A stretch of DNA of 64,000 bases from Streptomyces sp. CB00316 (lineage in GTDB: Bacteria > Actinomycetota > Actinomycetes > Streptomycetales > Streptomycetaceae), in assembly GCF_001905595.1 (NCBI RefSeq), contig NZ_LIXI01000007.1, forward strand, positions 186,001-250,000. Direction: 5' to 3'. The translations under genes and the position numbers were made by a program. Positions 36,860 through 44,499 of this stretch are shown piece after piece; position 1 is the first letter of the stretch, and every line of letters starts with the position of its first letter. The notes under the pieces are model-generated. The model was not told the origin of the DNA, did no database searches, and was given only the letters and a program-made list of their open reading frames with translations.

Positions 36860-37642
36860 TCACGCATGCTGGCTGCTGACGGCGACGACCTCACCGGTCA
36901 TGTACGAGGAGTAGCCGCTCGCCAGGAAGACGATCACGTTGGCGATCTCCCAGGGTTCGGCGTAGCGGCCCAAGGCCTCCTTCTCCGTCAGCTCGGCGAG
37001 CAGTTCGACGGAGGTGACCTTGGCCAGGTGGGGGTGCATGGCGAGGCTGGGGGCGACGGCGTTGACGCGTACGCCGTAGTCGGCCGCTTCGAGCGCGGCG
37101 CAGCGGGTGAGGGCCATGACGCCCGCCTTGGCGGCGGCGTAATGGGCCTGGCCGCGCTGGGCGCGCCAGCCGACGACGGAGGCGTTGTTGACGACGACTC
37201 CCCCGGTGCCGGCGGCCTTGAGGGAGCGCAGGGCGGCGCGGGTGCAGCGGAAGGTGCCGTTCAGGGTGACGTCGAGGATCTTCGTCCACTGGTCGTCGGT
37301 CATCTCGGCGAGGTCGGCGGTACCGCCGAGGCCCGCGTTGTTGACGACGATGTCGAGGCGACCGTGAGCGTGTTCGGCATGGGCGAAGAGGGCCTGCACC
37401 TGCTCCTCTTCGGTGACGTCGCAGGTCAGGGCGGTGACACGGTCGGCGCCGAACTCCTCGGCGAGGGCGTGCGCGCTCTCCTTCAGCCGCCGGGCATGGG
37501 CGTCGCCGATGACTACACGGGCGCCCTCCTCCAGGAAGCGGCGGGCGGTGGCGCCGCCGATCCCGGCTCCGGCGGCGGCGGTGACGACGGCGGTGCGACC
37601 GGTCAGCAGTCCGTGGCCCGGCAGGTAGTCCGGTGCGCTCAT
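36860..37642 (-). CDS. SDR-family oxidoreductase (Rv3559c type) of the HIP cluster
   Basis: A 260-residue short-chain dehydrogenase with GHGLLTGRTAVVTAAAGAGI at the N terminus (the unusual TAAAGAGIG cofactor motif also found in mycobacterial Rv3559c), NNAGLGG, and the active site VNNASVVGWRAQRGQAHYAAAK. One of the two SDRs of this cluster presumably oxidises the 5-hydroxyl of hydroxylated HIP-CoA. ATG 37642 is preferred to GTG 37657 because GGGGGA lies seven bases before it. It heads the minus-strand operon. Confidence 0.85.
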   Translation of the reverse strand: MSAPDYLPGHGLLTGRTAVVTAAAGAGIGGATARRFLEEGARVVIGDAHARRLKESAHALAEEFGADRVTALTCDVTEEEQVQALFAHAEHAHGRLDIVVNNAGLGGTADLAEMTDDQWTKILDVTLNGTFRCTRAALRSLKAAGTGGVVVNNASVVGWRAQRGQAHYAAAKAGVMALTRCAALEAADYGVRVNAVAPSLAMHPHLAKVTSVELLAELTEKEALGRYAEPWEIANVIVFLASGYSSYMTGEVVAVSSQHA

Positions 37643-37686
37643 CGGCCCATCCCCCACTCCTCGACGGTGCTTGGGCCGTACGTTAA

Positions 37687-37706
37687 CCTACCAAACACTT
37701 GTTAGG
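37687..37706. promoter_or_regulatory. KstR2-like operator in the SDR/fadE divergent promoter
   Basis: CCTACCAAACACTTGTTAGG. On the minus strand the core AACAAGTGTTTGGT (from 37690-37703) matches AnCAAGnnCTTGnT at 13 of 14 positions and differs from the 29049-29062 core at a single base. It lies between divergent steroid operons, 26 bases before the acyl-CoA dehydrogenase ATG. Confidence 0.75.
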
Positions 37707-37731
37707 GAACGGCCTCACGGAAGGCGGCCCC

Positions 37732-38877
37732 ATGGATCTGGCGCAGACGGCACGGACCGAGGCACTGCGGACCGAGGCGCGGGAGTGGCTGCGCGCCCAT
37801 GTGCCCGCCCGGCCGCTCCCCTCCCTGGAGACGGAGGAGGGGTTCGCCGCGCACCGTGAGTGGGAGGCGGAGCTGTACGCCGACGGGTGGTCGGCTGTCT
37901 CCTGGCCCGAGGAGTACGGGGGCCGGGGCGCGGATCTCTTCGGGTGGCTGGCGTTCGAGGAGGAGTACTGGGCGGCGGGTGCGCCGGGCCGGGTCTCGCA
38001 GAACGGGATCAGCCTCCTCGCCCCGACCCTCTTCGACCACGGCACCGCAGGGCAGCGGGCCCGGGTGCTGCCCCCGATGGCGAGCGGCGAGGTGATCTGG
38101 GCACAGGCCTGGTCGGAGCCGGAGGCCGGGTCGGACCTGGCGGCGCTGCGGTCGCGGGCGGTGCGCACGGAGGGCGGCTGGCTGCTGTCGGGGCAGAAGA
38201 CGTGGTCGTCGCGGGCGGCGTTCGCGGACCGGGCGTTCGGGATCTTCCGTACGGACCCGGGGGCCGCGAAGCCGCACCAGGGGCTCACGTACCTGATGTT
38301 CGGGCTGCGGGCGCCCGGGGTCACGGTCCGGCCGATCGGGCGGCTGGACGGGAAGCCCGCGTTCGCCGAGGTCTTCCTGGACGAGGTCTTCGTACCGGAC
38401 GAGGACGTCGTCGGGGAGCCGGGCCAGGGCTGGCGCATCGCCATGTCGGCCACCGGCGACGAGCGCGGCCTCACCCTCCGCTCACCTGGCCGCTTCCTGG
38501 CCGCCGCCGACCGGCTGACGGCCCTGTGGCGGGAGGTGGGGGACCCGGAGGACACCGCCGTACGGGACCGGGTGGCGGACGCGGTGATCGGGGCGCGGGC
38601 GTACCGCCTCTTCACGGCCGCCTCGGCGTCCCGGTTCGCGGCGGGGGCGGCGCCCGGGGCCAAGTCCAGCCTGAACAAGGTGTTCTGGTCGACCTACGAC
38701 ATCGCGCTGCACGAGACCGCGCTCGACCTGCTCGGCCCGGACGCGGAGGCGGCGGACGGCCCGTGGGCGGAGGGGTACGTCTTCGCGCTGGCGGGTCCCA
38801 TCTACGCGGGGACGAACGAGATCCAGCGCGACATCGTCGCCGAGCGGCTGCTCGGCCTGCCGAGGGGACGGCGCTGA
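37732..38877 (+). CDS. Acyl-CoA dehydrogenase of the HIP cluster (FadE30-like)
   Basis: A 381-residue flavoprotein with N-terminal helical domain (VSWPEEYGGRGADLFGWLAF), the FAD-binding middle domain (WAQAWSEPEAGSDLAALRS, SGQKTWSSRAAFADR) and C-terminal PIYAGTNEIQRDIVAERLLG. It should introduce a double bond into HIP-CoA or a later ring fragment. ATG 37732 follows GGAAGG. The next gene overlaps it by one base (TGATG), so the two very likely form an alpha2beta2 heterotetramer, the form typical of steroid acyl-CoA dehydrogenases. Confidence 0.87.
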   Translation: MDLAQTARTEALRTEAREWLRAHVPARPLPSLETEEGFAAHREWEAELYADGWSAVSWPEEYGGRGADLFGWLAFEEEYWAAGAPGRVSQNGISLLAPTLFDHGTAGQRARVLPPMASGEVIWAQAWSEPEAGSDLAALRSRAVRTEGGWLLSGQKTWSSRAAFADRAFGIFRTDPGAAKPHQGLTYLMFGLRAPGVTVRPIGRLDGKPAFAEVFLDEVFVPDEDVVGEPGQGWRIAMSATGDERGLTLRSPGRFLAAADRLTALWREVGDPEDTAVRDRVADAVIGARAYRLFTAASASRFAAGAAPGAKSSLNKVFWSTYDIALHETALDLLGPDAEAADGPWAEGYVFALAGPIYAGTNEIQRDIVAERLLGLPRGRR

Positions 38878-39893
38878 TGCGTTTCCTCCTGGACGACGAG
38901 CAGCGGGAGTTCGCCCGCTCGCTGGACGCGCTGCTGACGGCGGCGGACATGTCTGCGGTCGTACGGGGGTGGGCCGCCGGGGACCACGCGCCGGGCCTGG
39001 CCCTGTGGCGGCGGCTCGCGGGCGCGGGTGTGTTCGCGCTGGCGGTCCCGGAGGCGTACGGGGGGGTCGGTCGGCTCCCGGTGGAGACGGCCGTGGCGTA
39101 CGGGGAACTGGGCCGCCACGGGGCGCCGGGGCCGGTGGTGGAGAGCGTGGCGGCGGGGGTGCTGCTGGGGGCGGTGGGCGGGCCGGCGGCCAAGGAGTGG
39201 TTGCCGAGGATCGCTTCCGGTACGGCGGTGGTGTCGCTGGTGCTGGAGGGGTACGGGCCGTACGCGCTGGACGCGGATGTGGCGGACGCGGTGTTCACGG
39301 TGACCGGGGACGAACTGCGGCTGTCCTCCGGGGCCGGGGACGGGCTGCGGCTCGCGGCGGGCCCGGGTGCTTGGACGGTCTCGGCGGATCCGGCGCGGCG
39401 GCTGTTCCGGCCGGAGGCGGGCGGCGCGGTGGTGGACGCCGGTCCACGGGTGCGCGAGGCTGCCCGGGCGGCGGGCACCTGGGCCACCTTCGCCACGGCG
39501 GCCCAGGCACTCGGCTGCGGGGAGGCGCTGCTGCGGGCGACGGTGGCGTACGTGAAGCAGCGCACCCAGTTCGGTGTGCCCGTCGGCTCCTTCCAGGCGG
39601 TCAAGCACCGCCTCGCGGACACCCTTCTCGGCCTGGAGTTCGCGCGCCCGCTGCTGTACGGGGCGGCGGTGGAGCTGGCCGATGGGGCACCCGGAGCCGG
39701 GGCGGCGGTCGCGGCGGCGAAGGTCGCGGCGGGCGAGGCGGGGTACGCGGCGGCCCGCACCGCGCTGCAACTGCACGGCGCGGTGGGGTACACCGAGGAG
39801 CTGGACCTGGCGTGGTGGCTGCGCCGGGCCCGGCCGCTGCGGGACGCGTGGGGGACGCCGTCGGCGTGCCGGGCGCGGGTGCTGGCGGGGTGA
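38877..39893 (+). CDS. Acyl-CoA dehydrogenase, short second subunit of the HIP cluster
   Basis: A 338-residue acyl-CoA dehydrogenase homologue shorter than its partner. It keeps the N-terminal helical domain and the C-terminal segment KQRTQFGVPVGSFQAVKHRL with ALQLHGAVGYTEELDL, but its middle domain is reduced and lacks the usual WxTxSE-type FAD motif. This matches the beta subunits of heteromeric steroid acyl-CoA dehydrogenases, where each half supplies part of one active site. It is coupled to the preceding gene and ends the plus-strand operon. Confidence 0.85.
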   Translation: MRFLLDDEQREFARSLDALLTAADMSAVVRGWAAGDHAPGLALWRRLAGAGVFALAVPEAYGGVGRLPVETAVAYGELGRHGAPGPVVESVAAGVLLGAVGGPAAKEWLPRIASGTAVVSLVLEGYGPYALDADVADAVFTVTGDELRLSSGAGDGLRLAAGPGAWTVSADPARRLFRPEAGGAVVDAGPRVREAARAAGTWATFATAAQALGCGEALLRATVAYVKQRTQFGVPVGSFQAVKHRLADTLLGLEFARPLLYGAAVELADGAPGAGAAVAAAKVAAGEAGYAAARTALQLHGAVGYTEELDLAWWLRRARPLRDAWGTPSACRARVLAG

Positions 39894-39900
39894 AACCCTC

Positions 39901-39963
39901 AGGCCCCCGACAGCTCAGGGCCCCGGCAGCTCAGGCCCCCGACAGCTCAGGCCCTCGGCAGCC
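39901..39963. repeat. 16-bp tandem repeat, four copies
   Basis: Units at 39901-39916, 39917-39932, 39933-39948 and 39949-39963, consensus AGGCCCCCGACAGCTC. Units 1 and 3 are identical and units 2 and 4 share the GG-for-GA change. It fills the gap between convergent genes. Confidence 0.85.
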
Positions 39964-39972
39964 GGAGCGCCG

Positions 39973-40455
39973 TCACTTCCGGCGTACCGTACGCAGCGGC
40001 TGCCCGGGCCGCCAGGACTGGACGACCAGGAAGTCGCCGTCCAGCCCGACGCGGACCGCCTCCGTCAGCTGTGCCCGGAAGAGGTGGAACGGCTCGGGCG
40101 GGGTGGCGTCCTCGACGAAGCGGGCGAGGAACTCCGGGTCGGTGATCTCCACGGCCCGGCCGCTGACGCGGACATCGCCGTCGTTCATCTCGGCGTCGGG
40201 CCCCGGATTGGCGTGGAGGGCGAAGCGCGGGTCGCGGCGCAGGTCCAGGGCCTTGCGGGAGTCCGGCATCATGCCGAGCAGCAGCTCATCGAAGCGGAAT
40301 TCGGCCTCCAGGCCGCTGACACGCGGCGAGCCGTCCTTCCGGAGCGTGGCGAGGACGTGGTGTTTGTAGAGCTGGAAGCGGCGGCGGACGGTGTCGGCGA
40401 AGACGGGCTCGGCGGCGGCGAGGCCACTCCAGGAGAGGGGTGCGGAAGACGTCAT
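39973..40455 (-). CDS. Pyridoxamine 5'-phosphate oxidase-fold protein
   Basis: A 160-residue split-barrel flavin/F420-binding fold: YKHHVLATLRKDGSPRVSGL and FRFDELLLGMMPDSRKALDL followed by DPRFALHANPG are the standard PPOX strands. Such proteins reduce or oxidise small molecules with FMN or F420, or bind haem; the substrate is unknown. ATG 40455 is used; in-frame ATGs at 40464 and 40485 are possible. A strong palindrome (40474-40500) lies just upstream. Confidence 0.82.
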   Translation of the reverse strand: MTSSAPLSWSGLAAAEPVFADTVRRRFQLYKHHVLATLRKDGSPRVSGLEAEFRFDELLLGMMPDSRKALDLRRDPRFALHANPGPDAEMNDGDVRVSGRAVEITDPEFLARFVEDATPPEPFHLFRAQLTEAVRVGLDGDFLVVQSWRPGQPLRTVRRK

Positions 40456-40473
40456 GGGCGCCATCGAACACCC

Positions 40474-40500
40474 GATACCGGACATCTTCTGTCTGGTATC
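40474..40500. promoter_or_regulatory. 27-bp palindrome upstream of the PPOX gene
   Basis: Arms GATACCGGACA and TGTCTGGTATC flank the 5-base centre TCTTC; ten of eleven positions pair. It lies 19-45 bases before the PPOX ATG and 20 bases beyond the HutD stop. It looks like a repressor operator, though it could also terminate the HutD transcript. Confidence 0.55.
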
Positions 40501-40519
40501 GCCGACCGTCTCCGACCCC

Positions 40520-41077
40520 TCACACGTCCGAGAACGTGATGACCACCGCCTGGCCCATCGTCCGCAGCACCCCGGGCGGTCCGCCCTCGGCGAACACCGC
40601 GTCGTGGCGGTCGAGCCGGATGTCCGTCCCGTCGAGCACGGCCCCGTCGTCGAGGGAGAGGGCCAGCACCGCGCCGCCCGGGGGTGCCATGAGCCGGACG
40701 GTGCCGCAGACGACCGCGGTCTCCGCCCGCGTACGCCCCCTGCGGTACATGACGTTGAGGTTGACGACGGGTCCGGACAGCAGGAAGCCCTCGGTGGGCC
40801 GGTCGCCGGGGAAGTCGTGCGGCCACAGCGGCTCGTCGACGATGTGGTGCTCACCGCCGACGACGAGGTCCATGCCCGCGCCCTCGACGACGGTCAGGGT
40901 GCGGTCGATGCCGGGGAAGGCGGAGAACGGCCCGTCGGTGGTGACGTCGGCGAGGCTCACCCGCCAGTCGAACCCGTCGGTTCCTCCGGGCGCGGTCGCC
41001 ACCTCGCGGGTGAACCCGCCGCCGTTCTTCCAGGGGACGGGCGTACGGTCGGCGGCGCGCAGGATCCGCGGACTCAT
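40520..41077 (-). CDS. HutD-family cupin protein
   Basis: A 185-residue protein with the HutD opening RTPVPWKNGGGFTREVA, then WRVSLADVTTDGPFSAFPG and VNLNVMYRRG. HutD proteins are bicupins named for linkage to histidine utilisation, where they are thought to limit pathway flux by binding an intermediate. No hut gene is present here. Instead its ATG overlaps the stop of the VWA gene by four bases. Confidence 0.88.
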   Translation of the reverse strand: MSPRILRAADRTPVPWKNGGGFTREVATAPGGTDGFDWRVSLADVTTDGPFSAFPGIDRTLTVVEGAGMDLVVGGEHHIVDEPLWPHDFPGDRPTEGFLLSGPVVNLNVMYRRGRTRAETAVVCGTVRLMAPPGGAVLALSLDDGAVLDGTDIRLDRHDAVFAEGGPPGVLRTMGQAVVITFSDV

Positions 41078-41823
41078 CGGACGATCCCCTGGGCCTCGGC
41101 GGCGGCCAGCCAGGAGGGGAACTCCGCGACCAGACGGTCGTACAGTTCGGTGTCGGGGACCTTCCGGGGGTCGAGCCCGGCGTGGAAGAACCCGGCGTTG
41201 TCGACGACCCGCTTGGCCGGGACGGCCAGTTCGTCGAGCTTGCGCAGGAAGTCGAACTGGCTGCTGCGGGTGTCGCCGAACCCGACGAACTGCCAGAACA
41301 ACGGCAGCTTCGCGGCCTTGCAGAGGTAGCGCTCGGCGGCGGGCTTGCTGATCGGCCCGCCGTCCGTCTGGAAGACGACGAGCCCGGGCGCGGTGGAGCC
41401 GCTGTCGAGGTAGTGGTCGATGACCGCGTCCATCGCCAGGTGGTAGCTGGTCTTCCCCATGTGCCCGAGGCCCGCCACGATCTCGTCGATCCGGCCCCGG
41501 TGGTTGTCGAGGGCGATGTCGGTGACCGCGTCGATGTCCGTGGAGAAGAAGACGACGGGCACCCGGCCGTCGTCGTCGAGGTTGGCCGAGAGCCCCAGCA
41601 CCCGGTCGGCCAGCGCCTGGACGCTGCCGTCCTTGTAGTAGTCACGCATGGAGCCGGAGTGGTCGAGGACGAGGTAGACGGCCGCGCGGCGACCGTTCAG
41701 TCCGTGCTTCTCCAGCGAGACCCCGGCCCTCTTGTACAGGCTGACGAGGCCGGGAGCCGTCTCCTGGACCTCGGTCAGGCTGATGGCCGGGCCGGTGGCC
41801 GCCGCCGTGTTCACGCCGTGCAT
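41074..41823 (-). CDS. VWA-domain protein (TerF-like)
   Basis: A 249-residue protein with a von Willebrand A domain from about residue 45. The MIDAS metal motif is VLDHSGSMRDYY, followed by GKTSYHLAMDAVIDHYL and VVFQTDGGPI. This compact VWA form is common next to tellurium-resistance/TerD-type genes and in Streptomyces stress loci. ATG 41823 is chosen behind AAGGGGGG. It is translationally coupled to the HutD gene. Confidence 0.87.
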   Translation of the reverse strand: MHGVNTAAATGPAISLTEVQETAPGLVSLYKRAGVSLEKHGLNGRRAAVYLVLDHSGSMRDYYKDGSVQALADRVLGLSANLDDDGRVPVVFFSTDIDAVTDIALDNHRGRIDEIVAGLGHMGKTSYHLAMDAVIDHYLDSGSTAPGLVVFQTDGGPISKPAAERYLCKAAKLPLFWQFVGFGDTRSSQFDFLRKLDELAVPAKRVVDNAGFFHAGLDPRKVPDTELYDRLVAEFPSWLAAAEAQGIVR

Positions 41824-41972
41824 GACGCCCCCCTTGTGCGCTCCGCGCTCTGCGGACCTAGAGCGTAGGCCACAGCCGGGCCCCGGCCCCTGCCTCCCCC
41901 GACCCGGTTCGCTATCTTGATCGCCGCCGCCCACACCGGCCCCGCAGCGCACTCCCAGTGAAGGAGCCGGTC

Positions 41973-42881
41973 ATGGAGGCCGCCGCCACCACGTGTTACC
42001 GCCATCCGTCGTACGAGACGTATGTCCGCTGCACCCGCTGCGAGCGCACCATCTGCCCGGACTGCATGCACGAGGCCCCGGTCGGTCACCACTGCCCGGA
42101 GTGCGTGAAGGAGGGGCAGCGCTCGGTGCGTCGGGCCCGGACCGTGTTCGGCGGTGCGGTGTCGGGGGCGACGGCCCCGGTGGTGACGTACGTCCTGATG
42201 GCGCTGAACATCCTGGCCTACCTCGGCGAGGTGGTCCGGCCGGAGATCGTGGAGCGGTTCGCGGTGCTCGGTGCCGCGCTGACCGGGCCGGACGGGGAGC
42301 GGTACTACTACCGGGGCGAGACGTTCGCCGGGTACGAGCTGACGGGCATCGCCGACGGCGAGTGGTACCGGCTGGTGACGGGGGCCTTTCTGCATCTGCC
42401 GCCGGACGCCTCGTTCGGGGTGATGCACCTGCTGTTCAACATGTTCGCGCTGTGGAACATCGGCCGGGTGGTGGAGGGGCAGCTCGGCCGGGCCCGCTAT
42501 GCGGCGCTGTACCTGCTGTCGGCGGCGGGCGGTTCCGTCGTGGTGTACCTGCTGGCCCCGGACACCTCCACGGTCGGTGCCTCCGGGGCGGTCTTCGGGC
42601 TGGCCGCCGCGTTCTGGGTGATCAACCGGAGGCTCGGGCGGGACATGGCGGCGGTCAACCGGTTCATGGCCGGGTTCCTGCTGTGGATGGTGCTCTCGGC
42701 CCTGTTCACCTCGTGGCAGGGGCACCTGGGCGGGCTGCTGACCGGGGCGCTGGTGACGTACGGGCTCGCCTACGCCCCGGCCAGGCTGCGGACCTGGCCC
42801 GTGCAGCTCGCGGGCGGGGTGGTGCTGCTGGGCCTGTTCGCGGTGGCGGTGGTGGTGAAGACCTCGGCGCTGACCGGCTGA
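41973..42881 (+). CDS. Rhomboid-family intramembrane serine protease with N-terminal zinc ribbon
   Basis: A 302-residue protein. The N terminus has a zinc-finger-like set of cysteines (CYRHP, VRCTRCERTICPDCMH, HHCPEC), then six or seven membrane helices. The catalytic serine is in VGASGAVFGL, the histidine in WQGHLGGLLTGAL, and MHLLFNMFALWNIG is the conserved helix 2. It should cleave membrane proteins within the bilayer. ATG 41973 is preferred to GTG 41958 because GAAGGAG falls between them. Confidence 0.92.
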   Translation: MEAAATTCYRHPSYETYVRCTRCERTICPDCMHEAPVGHHCPECVKEGQRSVRRARTVFGGAVSGATAPVVTYVLMALNILAYLGEVVRPEIVERFAVLGAALTGPDGERYYYRGETFAGYELTGIADGEWYRLVTGAFLHLPPDASFGVMHLLFNMFALWNIGRVVEGQLGRARYAALYLLSAAGGSVVVYLLAPDTSTVGASGAVFGLAAAFWVINRRLGRDMAAVNRFMAGFLLWMVLSALFTSWQGHLGGLLTGALVTYGLAYAPARLRTWPVQLAGGVVLLGLFAVAVVVKTSALTG

Positions 42882-42885
42882 GCCG

Positions 42886-42905
42886 CCGGGGCGGCCCGGC
42901 CCCGG
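42886..42905. terminator. Terminator after the rhomboid gene
   Basis: CCGGGGC (42886-42892) pairs with GCCCCGG (42899-42905) around a 6-base loop, four bases after the rhomboid stop. Confidence 0.55.
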
Positions 42906-43038
42906 ACGCGCCACGGCGCCCGCTGGTGTCCGGTCGGGGACAGGCAGGCGCCGCGTTCAGTTCCGTACGCCGTTGTACGGGACGTTTCGTGGGGGCTCAC
43001 CCCCGGGCCGTGGGGCCCAGGGGGAACCCGGGTGGTGC

Positions 43039-44499
43039 TCAGACCAGCAGGGACCGGTCCGTCGGGCGGATCGGGGCCGGCAGGGCGCTGGTCCCGGTCA
43101 GGAAGCGGTCCACACCGCGGGCGGCGGAGCGGCCCTCGGCGATCGCCCAGACGATCAACGACTGGCCGCGGCCCGCGTCACCGGCGACGTAGACCCCGTC
43201 AACGTTGGTCGCGTAGTCCTCGTCGCGGGCGATGTTGCCGCGCGCGTCGAGCTCCAGGCCGAACTGCTGGACCAGACCGTTGGACTGGTCGGTTCCGGTG
43301 AAGCCCATGGCGAGGGTGACGAGCTGCGCGGGGATGCACCGCTCCGTGCCGGGCTTCTGCTCCAGCTTACCGTCCTTGAACTCGACCTCGACCAGGTGGA
43401 GGGCCGCGACGTTCCCGTCCTCGTCGCCCTCGAAGTGGGTGGTGGAGACGGAGTAGACCCGCTCGCCGCCCTCCTCGTGCGCGGAGGTGACCTTGTAGAG
43501 CATCGGGAAGGTCGGCCACGGCTGGTTCGCGTTCCGCTCCTCGCCCGGCTTCGGCATGATCTCCAGCTGGGTCACGGAGGCGGCGCCCTGGCGGTGGGCG
43601 GTGCCCACGCAGTCGGCGCCGGTGTCACCGCCGCCGATGACGACGACGTGCTTGCCGCCGGCGTGGATCGGGGCGACCGTCAGGTCACCCTCCTGCACCT
43701 TGTTGGCGAGCGGGAGGTACTCCATCGCGAAGTGGATGCCGCCCAGCTCACGGCCGGGGACCGGCAGGTCGCGGGAGACCGTGGCACCGGCCGCGATGAC
43801 GACCGCGTCGTAGCGGCGGCGGAGCTTGGCGGCGTCGATGTCCTTGCCGATCTCCACCTCCGTACGGAACTTGGTGCCTTCCAGGCGCATCTGCTCGATG
43901 CGTCGGTTGATGTGCGACTTCTCCATCTTGAACTCGGGGATGCCGTAGCGGAGGAGGCCCCCGATGCGGTCCGCGCGCTCGTAGACGGCGACGGTGTGGC
44001 CGGCCCGGGTCAGCTGCTGGGCGGCGGCGAGGCCCGCCGGGCCCGAGCCGATGACCGCGACGGTCTTGCCGGAGAGGCGCTCGGGCGGCTGCGGGGTGAC
44101 GTCGCCGCTGTCCCACGCCTTGTCGATGATGGAGACCTCGACGTTCTTGATGGTGACGGCCGGCTGGTTGATGCCGAGCACGCACGCCGACTCGCAGGGG
44201 GCCGGGCAGAGCCGCCCGGTGAACTCCGGGAAGTTGTTCGTGGCGTGCAGCCGCTCGGAGGCGGCGCTCCAGTCCCCGCGGTAGGCGTAGTCGTTCCACT
44301 CGGGGATGAGGTTTCCGAGCGGACAGCCGTTGTGGCAGAACGGGATGCCGCAGTCCATGCAGCGGCCGGCCTGCTTGCTGATGATCGGGAGCAGCGAGCC
44401 CGGAACGTAGACCTCGTTCCAGTCCTTGACGCGCTCGGCCACGGGGCGGGTCTGGGCGACCTCGCGTCCGGTGGTCAGGAAGCCCTTGGGGTCAGCCAT
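43039..44499 (-). CDS. gltD: Glutamate synthase small subunit
   Basis: A 486-residue NADPH-dependent GOGAT beta subunit. N-terminal cysteines CMDCGIPFCHNGCP and CPAPCESACVLG bind two [4Fe-4S] clusters; VAVIGSGPAGLAAAQQL is the FAD motif and HVVVIGGGDTGADCVGTA the NADPH motif. It passes electrons to GltB for making glutamate from glutamine and 2-oxoglutarate. It starts inside the last eight bases of gltB. Confidence 0.97.
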   Translation of the reverse strand: MADPKGFLTTGREVAQTRPVAERVKDWNEVYVPGSLLPIISKQAGRCMDCGIPFCHNGCPLGNLIPEWNDYAYRGDWSAASERLHATNNFPEFTGRLCPAPCESACVLGINQPAVTIKNVEVSIIDKAWDSGDVTPQPPERLSGKTVAVIGSGPAGLAAAQQLTRAGHTVAVYERADRIGGLLRYGIPEFKMEKSHINRRIEQMRLEGTKFRTEVEIGKDIDAAKLRRRYDAVVIAAGATVSRDLPVPGRELGGIHFAMEYLPLANKVQEGDLTVAPIHAGGKHVVVIGGGDTGADCVGTAHRQGAASVTQLEIMPKPGEERNANQPWPTFPMLYKVTSAHEEGGERVYSVSTTHFEGDEDGNVAALHLVEVEFKDGKLEQKPGTERCIPAQLVTLAMGFTGTDQSNGLVQQFGLELDARGNIARDEDYATNVDGVYVAGDAGRGQSLIVWAIAEGRSAARGVDRFLTGTSALPAPIRPTDRSLLV

